Shown here: one piece after another, positions 1-9,335 of the stretch
Numbering within the stretch: position 1 is the first letter of the stretch
Layout of the letters: every line of letters begins with the position of its first letter
Source: an uncultured Prevotellaceae bacterium
Lineage (GTDB): Bacteria > Bacteroidota > Bacteroidia > Bacteroidales > Muribaculaceae
Length of the DNA stretch: 62,201 bases
Reading direction: 5' to 3'
NCBI GenBank assembly: GCA_900317835.1
Contig: ONIL01000010.1
Coordinates: 1-62,201, forward strand
Notes under the pieces: generated by a model
Databases searched by the model: none
The model's input: the letters and a program-made list of their open reading frames with translations, nothing else
What the model was told of the DNA's origin: nothing
Made by a program: the position numbers and the translations under genes

Positions 1-3000
1 GTTGATGCGGTTGGCAGCGATACCATACTTCTTGACGAGCATATCCTTCACGCTGGCGGCACGGCCGTTAGCGAGCTTGATGTTGTTCTCCTGGTTGCCC
101 TCGGGCGAAGCGTAACCCTTGATGGTGCAGGTTGCCTCGGGATGGCTCTTCAGGTAAGCGGCCACGCGCTCAACGTTGGGACGCTGGTCGGTGCTGACGG
201 CGGTCTTGTTCACGGGGAAGTGAACGAGCACATTCATGTACTGCTTGCTGTTGTCAACAACGGTTGCGGGCTGGTTCTTGGCAGCATTCAGGTCATTCTT
301 GCAGTTAGCCAGTGCACGGTTAGCGGCAGCGAGGTCGCCCTCGAGTTGTGCGATGCGTGCGTTGCTAGCGTTCTGAGCGTTAGCCAGCTGATTGCGCAGG
401 TCGTTGATCTGGCCATTGAGCAGTTCGAGCTCGGCATTGTTCACGCGGGCGGGAGCTGCGTTGTCGGTACCGAAGACGAGGTTGATACCCAATGCATACT
501 GGCGGGTAGCGGGAACGCCACAGTAGTCAAAGCCTACCGATGACGAGCCACCGACACCAGCACCCGAAGCAGCTACCTCGGGATCACCGTCGTAGTTGGT
601 GAACAGCACCAGGTTGTTGGCCGATGCAGTGATAGCAGCACGCTTGATGTACTTGGTCTTGGCCAGGAAGGTGCGGGGAACATCGTAGGTCAGCGAGATG
701 GTGCGCAGTCGCAGGCTCTTCACGTAGGTGATCCAGTTGCGAACCTCGTAGTTGTAAGCACCGGTGTAGTAGCTCTTGATGATGTTGTAACCACTGGTCT
801 CGTTGCCGTTGAAGATATAGTTCTTGTCAGCAGTCCAAGTGTTGGAAACGGGATTGCCGTCGCCATCAACACCCTCGATGGTGAGGGTCTCGTTGCGCCA
901 GTCGCCGCTGAGCTCGCTCACGCCGCTCATCGACATGGCATACTTGGTGCCGTTGAAGACGTCGCCGCCCCAGCGGAACTCCCACAACATGTTGAAGGTC
1001 CAGTTCTTGAAGAAGGTGAAGGTGTTGTTCCAACCACCCTGCCACTTGGCCTCACGGTCACCGACCTCATAGGCCTTGCTGTCGGTGGTGGGGAAGCCGT
1101 TCTTATCAAGGATGAGCTTGCCCTCGCTGTTACGGTTCCACTTGGTACCGTCAATACCCATGAAGTTGCCATGGTTGTAGCTGGCAGCCTTGGCGCCACC
1201 ATACTGTACGTCGGTCAGGTACATAACGTCGATACCGTTCACCAGGTCACCCACGGTGCCACGGTTACCATAGACGTTGATACCGGTCTCCCAAACGAAG
1301 TTCTCGTGCTGGATGGGAGTACCGCTCAGGCTGATCTCAAGACCCTTGTTGTAAACGTCACCAGAGTTAACCGAGCAGAAGATGTAACCGGTTGACTGCG
1401 GGCCACGGGGTTGCAGAATCAAGTCAAACGAGTTGTTGGTATAATAAGCAACATCAAATTTCAAGCGATTCTGGATGAAGCGCAACTCCAGACCAACCTC
1501 GGTCGAACGGGTGCGCTCGGGCTTCAGATAGGGGTTACCGCGGGTCCAGGTGTTACCCAGACCGACCATACCCTCGAGATAGGTGCCCACAGGCCACAAA
1601 TAGGTATTGGTAACGTAGGGGTTGGTACCCTTACCTACCTCGGCCCAGCTGGCACGGATCTTACCGAACGAGAACCAGTCGGGCAGGCTCTCACGGAAGA
1701 GCTCGGTGAAGGCGATAGCGCCGCTCACACTGGGATAGAAGTAGCTCCAGTTATCCTTGGGAAGGGTCGAATCCCAGTCGTTACGGCTGGAAACGGTCAG
1801 GAAGATGGCATTACGCCAGTCAACACGGAACTCACCGAAGGCCGATACCGTGCGCTTCTTGCTGCTGCCGTGCGAGAACTTCTTGTCAGCATCGCTGGCA
1901 TTCTCGTAGCTGAAGAAGTTGGCTACTGCGAAGTTCCAAGCCGACTCATAGTCGCGGCGAGTCTTGGTGTATTCGGTTGAGCCACCCAACATCAAGTTTA
2001 CGTTGAAGTCACCGAACTGCTTGTTCCAGTTCGACATCAGGATGTTGCTCAGGTAGCGGTACTTGTACATGTTGTCGCTCAACATACCGCGCTGCCAAAC
2101 CACCAGTCGAACAGATCCCACTTCACGTTGAAGTTGCCGGTGAAGCGCTCGGTGTCATCGGTCATCTTGTTCTTGTTGACAATCCAGTAGGGGTTGTCGC
2201 GCTCGTCCCAAGGTTGAACCTGGTCGCCGAACATGCGGAAACGCGTGCCATCCTCGTTGAGGTAGTGGCGCATGTCATCGCTCGGAGCCCAGTTGTAGGC
2301 TGCATAGAGGGCACCTGTACCACTGGAACCGTACAAAGCGGCACCAGTCAGGGTCTTCACGGTGCGGGCATCACTGTAGGCAGCATTAGCGCCGAAGGTG
2401 AACTTGCCCACCTTCTGCTCACCATTGAAGCGGAAGGTCGTCTTGGTGTAGCCCGTGGTGGGAACAATACCGTCCTGATCGTAGAATGAACCGCTCAGGA
2501 AGAAGTTGTTGTTCTTGGTACCACCACTAACGCTCAGGTTGGTGTCCCAGATGATACCCGTCTCGAAGAAGTTCTTCAGGTTGTCATAGAACGGACCATT
2601 GCCCTTGGGACCCCATGAGTTGTAGCTGTCATCCTTGATGTCAAGGCCAGTCCATGCACCAGCGTCGTTGTACATGTCGGTCATGTAACCGCGAACGAAC
2701 TGATTCTGGGTCTTGGGCAGATCCTTTACCATCGAGGCAATCATCTTACCTGAGAAGCTGATCTCGGTGTGGCCTTCCTTACCTTTCTTGGTGGTAATCA
2801 TCACAACACCATTTGCACCCTTAGAACCGTAAAGTGCCGCAGCAGCCGGACCTTTCAGTACCGACATGCTCTCGATGTCCTCGGGGTTGATATCCATCAC
2901 ACGGTTAGAAGAAGTGGTTGCACTGTTCATCATACCGTCGAATGCTGAGTTACCAACGATACCTGCCGAGTTGTCATAGATGATACCATCCACAACGAAC

Positions 3001-3575
3001 AGCGGCTGGCTGTCTCGGTTCTCGGCAACAGAGTTACCACCACGCAGGATAATCGTAGCACCTGCACCGGCGGCACCCGATGACTGGGTGATGTTCACAC
3101 CAGCAATCTTACCCGACAGGGAGTTGATGGCGTTGGCGCTCTTGTTGCGCATCAGTTCCTCGGCCTTCAAGTCGTCCACTGCATAACCCAGCGACTTCTT
3201 GTCCTTGCGGATACCGAGTGCGGTTACAACCACCTCGTCGAGTACCTGGTCGTTGGCAGCCATGTCGATGTCCATGGCGCTGCTGCCCACGGTAACCTCG
3301 ATGGGCTTGCTGCCGACGTAGGAAACGACGAGCACGTCACCACGGTTGGCGACGATTGAATACTTGCCGTCCACATCGGTGGCGGTACCGCGGTTGGTAC
3401 CCTTGACCTTGACGGTCGCACCGATGAGAGGCTCACCTTGTGCGTCACGTATGACGCCCGTAACTCGGTTGGCCTGGGCTTCGGCTGTGAAACCCGTGCT
3501 GGGGAGTGATGACATCCCAGCCGGTGCTCCGCAGGCAATTGCCAACGCGGCCAACAGTGCTAATTGTTTTTTCAT
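1..3575 (-). CDS. SusC/RagA-family TonB-dependent receptor with C-terminal OmpA domain (partial, one frameshift)
   Basis: Outer-membrane TonB-dependent transporter of the SusC family. It starts at ATG 3575 (MKKQLALLAALAIACG), giving a signal peptide; a GTG two codons upstream is less likely. Next come a carboxypeptidase-regulatory-like domain (VTGVIRDAQGEPLIGATVKV), a DEVVVTALGIRKDKKSLGYA linker and a plug with the SGKIAGVNI, ILRGGNSV and LFVVDGI signatures. The first reading frame stops at 2079 after DWWFGSAVC. From about 2097 the minus frame whose codons begin at multiples of 3 stays open to base 1 and continues the barrel (QRGMLSDNMYKYRYLSN). A single base missing in the AAA run at 2097-2099 explains the shift. 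The barrel would normally end near YALGINLVF (about 478-492). Instead it runs in frame into a coiled-coil stretch (about 250-430) and an OmpA peptidoglycan-binding domain (HFPVNKTAVSTDQRPNVERV, then TIKGYASPEGN). The gene is cut by the left edge. No SusD partner is in the window. Confidence 0.88.
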
Positions 3576-3997
3576 ACGCACTTACTTTTAAATTGATTTA
3601 GAAATTAATGAATTATTCATTATTATTGTTGATTCCTTTCTCTTCAATTGCTATCGAGTTGATGACTGCATGAAAAGCCTATTTTTATTGATATTGCCCG
3701 TATTTTTCAGGGTTATCAGGGACCAAAGACTTTCAAATGGCAAATTTGCAAACAATTATTAACATACGCAACTCTTTTGCTGAGTTTTTGAACAAAACGC
3801 AGCCTTTTTGCCCGAAATTTACAATTTATTTACTAATCGTGAACACTTTTTTAGGAATTTTTACACTTTTCGCACCATTTATATTCATTCGTTCTCAATC
3901 ACCGCGTTTTCCCCAACGGCAATGGGGCTCGTGACCTGTTCATAAAAACTGGGAAACGGCATGTCTTAAATCGGGGAAAAAACACTACCTTTGCAGC
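3576..3997. other. AT-rich intergenic region between divergent receptor gene and recF
   Basis: This 422-bp stretch must hold the receptor promoter on the minus strand and the recF promoter on the plus strand. I see the recF -7 box at 3986-3993 but no clean TAnnTTTG match on the minus strand. A 65-codon open frame at 3737-3934 lacks any recognisable feature and is not called. Confidence 0.5.
3986..3993 (+). promoter_or_regulatory. Bacteroidetes -7 box for recF
   Basis: TACCTTTG matches the TAnnTTTG consensus. The last G lies only four bases before the recF ATG at 3998, so the predicted transcript has essentially no 5' leader. No good -33 TTTG is visible. Confidence 0.6.
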
Positions 3998-5110
3998 ATG
4001 ACATTAAACTCTGCCACCATACTCAATTACAAGAATATCGCCGAGGCACGCCTCTCGTTCTCACCCAAGCTGAATTGCCTGATAGGCAACAACGGCCAGG
4101 GCAAGACCAACGTGCTTGACGCCATCTACTACCTGAGCATGTGCCGCAGCTATGCCTCGACCAGCGACAACAGTGCAGTCATCCGCCACGGCGAGCCCTA
4201 CATGATGCTCCAGGGCAGTTACACGCGCTGCGAGACGCCACTCGAGGTGAGCATCGCCCTGCAGCGAGGCAAGCGCAAGGTCGTGCGTCGTGACGGCAAG
4301 GAGTACCAGCGCCTTAGCCAACACATCGGCTTGCTGCCTGTCGTCATGGTTTCGCCCATGGATTGGGACCTGGTGCGCGGCAGCGGCGAGGAGCGTCGGC
4401 GCTTCATGGACCTGATCATATCCCAAAACGACAGCGAGTACCTCGATGCGCTCATCCGCTACAACAAAGCCGTTGAGCAACGCAATGCAATGATTAAGAA
4501 GGAGATGCGCGACCCGCTGCTCTATGAGACAGTAGAGCAGACGATGGACCTGCACGCCACGTTGATTCATGGGCGCCGCCACCAGTGGCTGGACCAGTTC
4601 ATGCCCATCTTCATGCACTACTACAATGCCGTGGCAGGTGATGGAGAGACTGTCAGTCTGCATTATAAGAGTCACCTGGGCGACGGCACCATGCTCGAAC
4701 ATCTGGCAGCCACACGCGAGCGCGACCTCATCCTTGGTTACACCACACGTGGCATCCACCGCGACGACATCGAACTCCTGCTCGATGACCATCCCATGCG
4801 CAGCACGGGTAGTCAGGGCCAGTGCAAGACTTACACCATCGCCTTGAGGCTGGCTCAGTTCGACTTTCTCAAGGCCAACAATCCCGCGGTGCCCATCCTG
4901 CTGCTTGACGATATCTTTGACAAGCTCGACGCCAACCGTGTTGAGCGCATCGTTGACGTCGTGTCGAGCGACCGCTTCGGTCAGATTATCATTACCGACA
5001 CCAACCGCACCCACCTCGACGAAATCGTTGCACGCCACGGCGGTGGCCACTGCCTGATGCACGTCGAGGGCGGCAACGTCACCGACATGAAAGGAGGGGT
5101 AACGTCATGA
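3998..5110 (+). CDS. recF: DNA replication and repair protein RecF
   Basis: RecF is an SMC-like ATPase that loads RecA at single-strand gaps with RecO and RecR. At 370 aa it has normal family length. Visible motifs are Walker A GNNGQGKT (residues 30-37), an ABC-type signature around STGSQGQCK and Walker B ILLLDDIFDKLD near residue 300. The start fits the family N-terminus (LNSATILNYKNIAEARL). The stop overlaps the next start by four bases (ATGA), and this recF-DUF721 pair is a common Bacteroidetes arrangement. The promoter box sits almost on the start codon, which suggests leaderless translation. Identification is secure. Confidence 0.97.
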   Translation: MTLNSATILNYKNIAEARLSFSPKLNCLIGNNGQGKTNVLDAIYYLSMCRSYASTSDNSAVIRHGEPYMMLQGSYTRCETPLEVSIALQRGKRKVVRRDGKEYQRLSQHIGLLPVVMVSPMDWDLVRGSGEERRRFMDLIISQNDSEYLDALIRYNKAVEQRNAMIKKEMRDPLLYETVEQTMDLHATLIHGRRHQWLDQFMPIFMHYYNAVAGDGETVSLHYKSHLGDGTMLEHLAATRERDLILGYTTRGIHRDDIELLLDDHPMRSTGSQGQCKTYTIALRLAQFDFLKANNPAVPILLLDDIFDKLDANRVERIVDVVSSDRFGQIIITDTNRTHLDEIVARHGGGHCLMHVEGGNVTDMKGGVTS

Positions 5111-5397
5111 AGCGCACCGAGGCACGCAACATCGGCCAAATCATCAACGACGTGCTCCAGCGTGAACACTTGGACGTCGCCCTTGATGAGCACCGTGCCA
5201 GCGCCCTGTGGCCCCAGATTGTGGGCGACGGCATCAACCGATACACCATCAAGCGCTACGTCAAGGACGGGGTGATGACGGTGCATCTTTCATCGGCCTC
5301 GCTGGCCAATGAGCTCATGCTGAACCGTGGCACTCTCATCGCACGCATCAACGAGGCCCTGGGCCGCGAAATCATCCGCGAAATCATCTTCAAATAA
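5107..5397 (+). CDS. DUF721 (DciA-like) protein
   Basis: A 96-aa protein of the DUF721 family. Distant members (DciA) load the replicative helicase in bacteria lacking DnaC. The family pattern is visible: an N-terminal helix (IGQIINDVLQREHLD), W-P-I-V-G (LWPQIVGDGI), a basic beta strand and a hydrophobic segment (SASLANELMLNRGTLIARIN) followed by the IIREIIF end. It overlaps recF by four bases and is translationally coupled to it. A replication role is inferred from family and from recF linkage; this short form has not been tested. Confidence 0.85.
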   Translation: MKRTEARNIGQIINDVLQREHLDVALDEHRASALWPQIVGDGINRYTIKRYVKDGVMTVHLSSASLANELMLNRGTLIARINEALGREIIREIIFK

Positions 5398-5444
5398 TCA
5401 CCAATAATAACTGATAACTGTTCACTGTTAACCATTCACTAAAA

Positions 5445-5885
5445 ATGAACCACGCTATCGAAGCCCAATATCCATTCAAGTGCACGACGCCGTTGCAGTT
5501 GCGTTTCAACGACGTGGATGCGCTGGGACACGTCAACAATTCGGTCTATTTCCAGTTCTTTGACCTGGGAAAGACGCAGTATTTCAAGGGGTTGAATGTG
5601 CAGAGCGACATCGACTGGCGCAAGCCGACGGTCATTATCGCCAACGTGAACTGCAGTTTCCTTGTCCCCACGCTGTTTAACGAGACGGTCGAGGTGCTCA
5701 CCCAGTGTGCACACTTGGGCAACAAGAGTCTGACACTGCTGCAACACCTGGTGAACAGTGAAACCCGCGAGGTGAAATGCACCTGTGCCACAGTGATGGT
5801 CAACCTTGACCCGCAGACCAACCAGCCCAGCCCTATTCCCCAAGTGTGGCGTGACGCGATCATCGCCTTTGAGGGCCACGAGTAA
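5445..5885 (+). CDS. Acyl-CoA thioesterase, 4HBT hotdog family
   Basis: A 146-aa single hotdog-fold protein of the YbgC/4-hydroxybenzoyl-CoA thioesterase type, which hydrolyses acyl-CoA or acyl-ACP thioesters. The diagnostic N-terminal block is present: RFNDVDALGHVNNSVYFQFF (about residues 22-41), with the Asp of DVDALGH as the expected catalytic residue, followed by a long helix. It lies 47 bp after the DUF721 gene and may belong to the recF transcript. A strong hairpin follows the stop. Substrate cannot be told from sequence. Confidence 0.88.
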   Translation: MNHAIEAQYPFKCTTPLQLRFNDVDALGHVNNSVYFQFFDLGKTQYFKGLNVQSDIDWRKPTVIIANVNCSFLVPTLFNETVEVLTQCAHLGNKSLTLLQHLVNSETREVKCTCATVMVNLDPQTNQPSPIPQVWRDAIIAFEGHE

Positions 5886-5907
5886 AACGGATCTCAATAA
5901 ACACTAA

Positions 5908-5934
5908 ACAGGCGGCCTCAATGAGGTCGCCTGT
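5908..5934. terminator. Hairpin between convergent genes
   Basis: ACAGGCGGCCTC (5908-5919) pairs with GAGGTCGCCTGT (5923-5934) across a three-base loop with one mismatch. It sits between the thioesterase stop and the convergent gene ending at 5963, so it probably terminates in both directions. The T tract is weak. Confidence 0.7.
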
Positions 5935-5962
5935 CCTTGTAAACCGAGCCCTTTGATGATCC

Positions 5963-7123
5963 TTATTTCATCACTTTGGCAGTGCTGGTTGTGCCGTCGG
6001 TATAGGTAGTCACTTGGATGGTCAAGCCATTGGGCTGAGCCACCTCTTGTCCTGCCATGTTAAAGTAGCGCACACCGGCAACGGCCTTGCCTGCACTAAC
6101 ATCATTGAGACCCGTATAAGGGAAGACCTCAAGATAGACGATGTCTGAAGCATTCTTCACGCCCTCGGCAGTGTAGTAAACCTGGATGCCAATGCGCCAT
6201 GTGAAGAAGGGATCATAGCCCTCGGCGTTGGTGCGGTAGAAGTAAACGCTATACGGCGAGAAGTTGTAGCTGTACTGGCCGTAGGGAACCTCGGTCACTT
6301 CTTCACCATTGAAGTCCCAGTAGTAATGTACTGCATCGAAGGTGAAGATCTGGTCATTGTCGGTGAAAATGCTGTAGGTCAAAGAACCTTGCTCGATATC
6401 GAGCGGGTTACCGTCAACGTCATAGGGATTGATGTTGAACTCAAAGCGGCTGTAACCACTCTCGCTGCCACTGTCACGCCAGCTTACTGCCTCGGGATTG
6501 GCGGGAACTGCAGGCTTGGGGGCAGGAATCTCGGTGAGTACGGTGTTCCACTCGATGGTCTGCACCCATGCGTGATTATCGGCCCAAATGGCGCTCAGTC
6601 CAGTGGCGGCAAACTCTGACAGTTCCTCGCCAGTGAGCCACGAAGCGCCCTGAGTGCCCTCCAGGGTGATGGTCTCGCCATCGATGGTGAAGACAGCGGC
6701 TTCGACCGTGGGATCGGGGGTGTAGTTCACCTCAACTTCCCAAGTATCCCAGTTGATGGTTGCCTCGCTGGTGCTGCCCCATGACAGAATCACGTCAACG
6801 TCATAATACTCGCTGTGGAAGAGCGTTTGGCCCATGGGGATGGTGATGGTTTTTCCATCCTCGCTGAGGGTACCCTCTACCCAGGTGTCATAGGACATCG
6901 CCATAATCGGGTTTTTCATGTACACCTTGCCGTCCTCGGCATACACGATACTCACCTTGCCCTCCTGATAGGCCACATAGAAGCCGTCCTCATAGTCACA
7001 GATGACACAGCAACCCTCACGGTTGTAATTCTTGAGCGTGCCGGCGGGCTGCTCGGTGATAGCATCGGCAAACGCTGTGGCACAGAAGGCCATCAATACA
7101 AAAAACAAAGTAAATCTTTTCAT
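5963..7123 (-). CDS. Secreted protein with PorSS/T9SS-like C-terminal segment
   Basis: A 386-aa exported protein of unknown function. The signal peptide is clear (MKRFTLFFVLMAFCATAFA). The body is rich in Tyr, Trp, Asp and Glu with beta-strand character and contains a short Pro-rich linker (about residues 200-212, EIPAPKPAVPANP). The C-terminus (GVRYFNMAGQEVAQPNG, then a TTYTDGTTSTAKVMK end) resembles the terminal segment found on many Prevotella and Muribaculaceae secreted proteins, related to the type IX sorting domain. It is transcribed alone, with a -7 box at 7185-7192. No catalytic motif is recognised. Confidence 0.8.
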   Translation of the reverse strand: MKRFTLFFVLMAFCATAFADAITEQPAGTLKNYNREGCCVICDYEDGFYVAYQEGKVSIVYAEDGKVYMKNPIMAMSYDTWVEGTLSEDGKTITIPMGQTLFHSEYYDVDVILSWGSTSEATINWDTWEVEVNYTPDPTVEAAVFTIDGETITLEGTQGASWLTGEELSEFAATGLSAIWADNHAWVQTIEWNTVLTEIPAPKPAVPANPEAVSWRDSGSESGYSRFEFNINPYDVDGNPLDIEQGSLTYSIFTDNDQIFTFDAVHYYWDFNGEEVTEVPYGQYSYNFSPYSVYFYRTNAEGYDPFFTWRIGIQVYYTAEGVKNASDIVYLEVFPYTGLNDVSAGKAVAGVRYFNMAGQEVAQPNGLTIQVTTYTDGTTSTAKVMK

Positions 7124-7184
7124 AGGCGGTAGTAAAATAATGGTTAATGTTAATAAAAAAGTATGGTTATAATTATTTCACTGG

Positions 7185-7192
7185 CAAATATA
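7185..7192 (-). promoter_or_regulatory. -7 box for the secreted-protein gene at 7123
   Basis: On the minus strand this reads TATATTTG. A TTTTG (-33 like, forward CAAAA from 7213) lies 20 bp upstream. The leader to the ATG is about 60 nt. Confidence 0.6.
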
Positions 7193-7246
7193 CATCAAAT
7201 AATAAAAAATGACAAAAACATCTTGCCTGATTTTTGCCAATAATAA

Positions 7247-8215
7247 TTATTTCCTATTTGCGCGGTGGCTGGTCAACTTGGTGGCAATGAAATTAAATAC
7301 AAAGCCCGTAGTCAAGATTGTGATTACCACCATGAGCAAGATTCCTGAAGCAAATAACCTGAAAGACCCATAACGAGTTAATACATCGGCAGGAACCATT
7401 ACCATAAAGTCATCGAAAAAGGCAAAAACAATCAATACCAACTCAAATACCGTAGCACTTATAAGAATAAAGCCTTGTCGCCATAAAGTGCCCCAAATTC
7501 CATAGCCGAAAAGCTGCCTATAACCGATGACGTAATAAATCATGACAACGCAAAAAGTTGTCATAGCGAGAACTGGGTAATTCAGTAGCCGCAAAGGTAT
7601 AAGCAGCAAATAAACGACTACTTGAAGAACCTGAAAAAAAACTTGGATAAAGAAGCCTTTTGGCAACGTGTGGCGGGTGTTTCGAGGCGAATTCCGGAAC
7701 ATGATCCATGTGGGAAAAATGGCAAGTACCGAAGTGATTAGCATCATAAGGCTGTAATGGGTTTTATTCCATTTATAGAAGTTACCCAAAAGTCCATTTT
7801 CCATATCGTCTTCTTCGAGTTTGATTCCCAGAAAATCAGGGAAAAACCAATAATTTAAAAGTGAATAAACAAGTGCTACGATAAATAGCATTTTCACTGG
7901 AGGATAGCTAACCTGGCGCTTGCCATTGATGTAATCGCTGACCAAGTAGCCAGGCCGCAGCAATAACTGAGCGATAGTGTTGATCAGCGAGCGGGAACCT
8001 AACCCCCAAACATCCAGGACACTCTGTCGCACGCTGTCCCAACCGATGTCCCCCAGGCCGGCCCGCTGTGAGCATATAGGACAGAAATTGCCCGTAAAGT
8101 CGTGACCGCAGTTGTTGCAGTGATGAATCTCGCCTGAATTGAGTTTATAATCAAAGGGTTTTTCCTGCCACTGCCTGAAACGATGATATCGTTCTATTAG
8201 TCTTTGCTTGTTCAT
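7247..8215 (-). CDS. DUF3667 membrane protein with zinc ribbon (paralogue 1)
   Basis: A 322-aa membrane protein of the DUF3667 family, function unknown. The N-terminus has a zinc ribbon with two Cys pairs (CNNCGHDFTGNFCPIC, about residues 33-48). The conserved block RQSVLDVWGLGSRSLINTIA and LLLRPGYLVSDYINGKRQ follows. Five or so hydrophobic segments come after PPVKMLF. Its start overlaps the stop of the upstream paralogue by four bases (ATGA), so the two are co-translated. The pair is aligned along its whole length, showing tandem duplication. The ribbon and the RPG-x-x-SDY motif probably face the cytosol; this is inference. Confidence 0.88.
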   Translation of the reverse strand: MNKQRLIERYHRFRQWQEKPFDYKLNSGEIHHCNNCGHDFTGNFCPICSQRAGLGDIGWDSVRQSVLDVWGLGSRSLINTIAQLLLRPGYLVSDYINGKRQVSYPPVKMLFIVALVYSLLNYWFFPDFLGIKLEEDDMENGLLGNFYKWNKTHYSLMMLITSVLAIFPTWIMFRNSPRNTRHTLPKGFFIQVFFQVLQVVVYLLLIPLRLLNYPVLAMTTFCVVMIYYVIGYRQLFGYGIWGTLWRQGFILISATVFELVLIVFAFFDDFMVMVPADVLTRYGSFRLFASGILLMVVITILTTGFVFNFIATKLTSHRANRK

Positions 8216-9171
8216 GGCTCAGTTAATTTAAACTCTTTGCGCGTCAATTTTGTGGCAATCAAGTTAATCACCCATCCAATAGCTAACAACGTCAATCCAT
8301 AGGACAAATAAATTAATGCATTATTCACAACTGGGGACTCTTGAGCTATCTCTTGGTTTAAGCTGTAGAAATTAAATAATTCCAACAATGATAGGAAGAT
8401 ACCATTGGTAGATCCAACAACGACGAGTACACGCCACAGTGTTCCCCAAATGCTATAGCCGAACAATTGCTTGTAAGCGATAATGTAATAAATAATAAGC
8501 ACAATCCAGCTGATTATAAGAAAGGCGGTGTAGTTAATCAATGCGAGCGGCAACAGCAAGATATAAGATAAGACCAAATTAATTACACATAAAAACACCT
8601 GGATGAAAAACCCCTGGGGCAAGGTGTGGCGGGTGTGCCGAGGGGCATAGCGGAACATAATCCAAGTGGGCAATATGTACAATAATGCAATAATGAAGTA
8701 GGTCCAAGCGAAATGTCCCTGAAGCCAGTCACCTAATTTTACGTTGTCATCGAGTTCTCCTCCGAACACATCAAAAGCGTTGCCCAACAAGAGAGGTATG
8801 AGATAATAAACTAACAGAACAATGATCACCGCGACAAAAAACAGCATCTTCACGGGCGGAAAACTCACTTGACGCTTGCCACTGATGTAATCGCTAATCA
8901 GGTAGCCTGGGCGCAGCAGCAGATGGCAAATCGATCGGGGCAGCGAGCGCGACCCCAAGCCCCATATGTCCATGAAACTCTGTCTCACACTGCGCCACCC
9001 GATGGTGCCTTCTTCGGCTTTTTGGGAACATCCGGGACAGTAATTCCCCACAAAGCGGTGTCCGCAACACTGGCAGACATGCTCCTCGTCGCTTTTGATT
9101 TGAAAGGTGTTTGGACGACGTTGCCACTGCTTGAAACGCTTATACTTTTCTTTTATTTGCGTTTTGTCCAT
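8212..9171 (-). CDS. DUF3667 membrane protein with zinc ribbon (paralogue 2)
   Basis: A 319-aa paralogue of the downstream gene, with the same layout: a zinc ribbon (CQCCGHRFVGNYCPGCSQKA), GWRSVRQSFMDIWGLGSRSL, LLLRPGYLISDYISGKRQVS and then several membrane spans. It is first in the two-gene operon, with a good -7/-33 promoter just upstream (9196-9227). Divergence is greatest in the loop after the first membrane pair and in the last third, so the two copies may form a heteromer or have specialised. Function is unknown. Confidence 0.88.
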   Translation of the reverse strand: MDKTQIKEKYKRFKQWQRRPNTFQIKSDEEHVCQCCGHRFVGNYCPGCSQKAEEGTIGWRSVRQSFMDIWGLGSRSLPRSICHLLLRPGYLISDYISGKRQVSFPPVKMLFFVAVIIVLLVYYLIPLLLGNAFDVFGGELDDNVKLGDWLQGHFAWTYFIIALLYILPTWIMFRYAPRHTRHTLPQGFFIQVFLCVINLVLSYILLLPLALINYTAFLIISWIVLIIYYIIAYKQLFGYSIWGTLWRVLVVVGSTNGIFLSLLELFNFYSLNQEIAQESPVVNNALIYLSYGLTLLAIGWVINLIATKLTRKEFKLTEP

Positions 9172-9195
9172 TGTCTTCTATCCTTTATATTAGTG

Positions 9196-9227
9196 CAAAA
9201 TTAACGCTTTTTTCCCATTAGATGCAA
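9196..9227 (-). promoter_or_regulatory. Promoter of the DUF3667 pair
   Basis: Minus-strand -7 box TAATTTTG (9203-9196) with a TTG (-33) at 9227-9225, spacing 21 bp. This matches the Bacteroidetes housekeeping promoter well. Confidence 0.65.
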
Positions 9228-9298
9228 TTGTGGCACAAAAAGCTACATCAAATGACCAAAAAATGAAAACAAGGGACAAGAAACTAGAAACTATTTCG

Positions 9299-9306
9299 TA
9301 CCTTTG
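9299..9306 (+). promoter_or_regulatory. -7 box for the SIS isomerase gene
   Basis: TACCTTTG, giving a predicted leader of about 26 nt before ATG 9336. No clear -33 element is seen. Confidence 0.6.
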
Positions 9307-9335
9307 CACGTTCAAAAAACACCTTTTACCAAAAT

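Noticed and set aside
2092-2101. Programmed -1 frameshift in the SusC-like gene
   Set aside because: There is no slippery heptamer of the X-XXY-YYZ type and no obvious downstream stem. A missing base in the A run is simpler.
4061-5062. Long open frame on the minus strand inside recF (and similar long antisense frames inside 23198-24244, 31662-32705 and 33039-34061)
   Set aside because: They mirror strongly coding genes with high GC third positions. The translations lack any family signature and are Val/Gly/His biased, as expected of antisense shadows.
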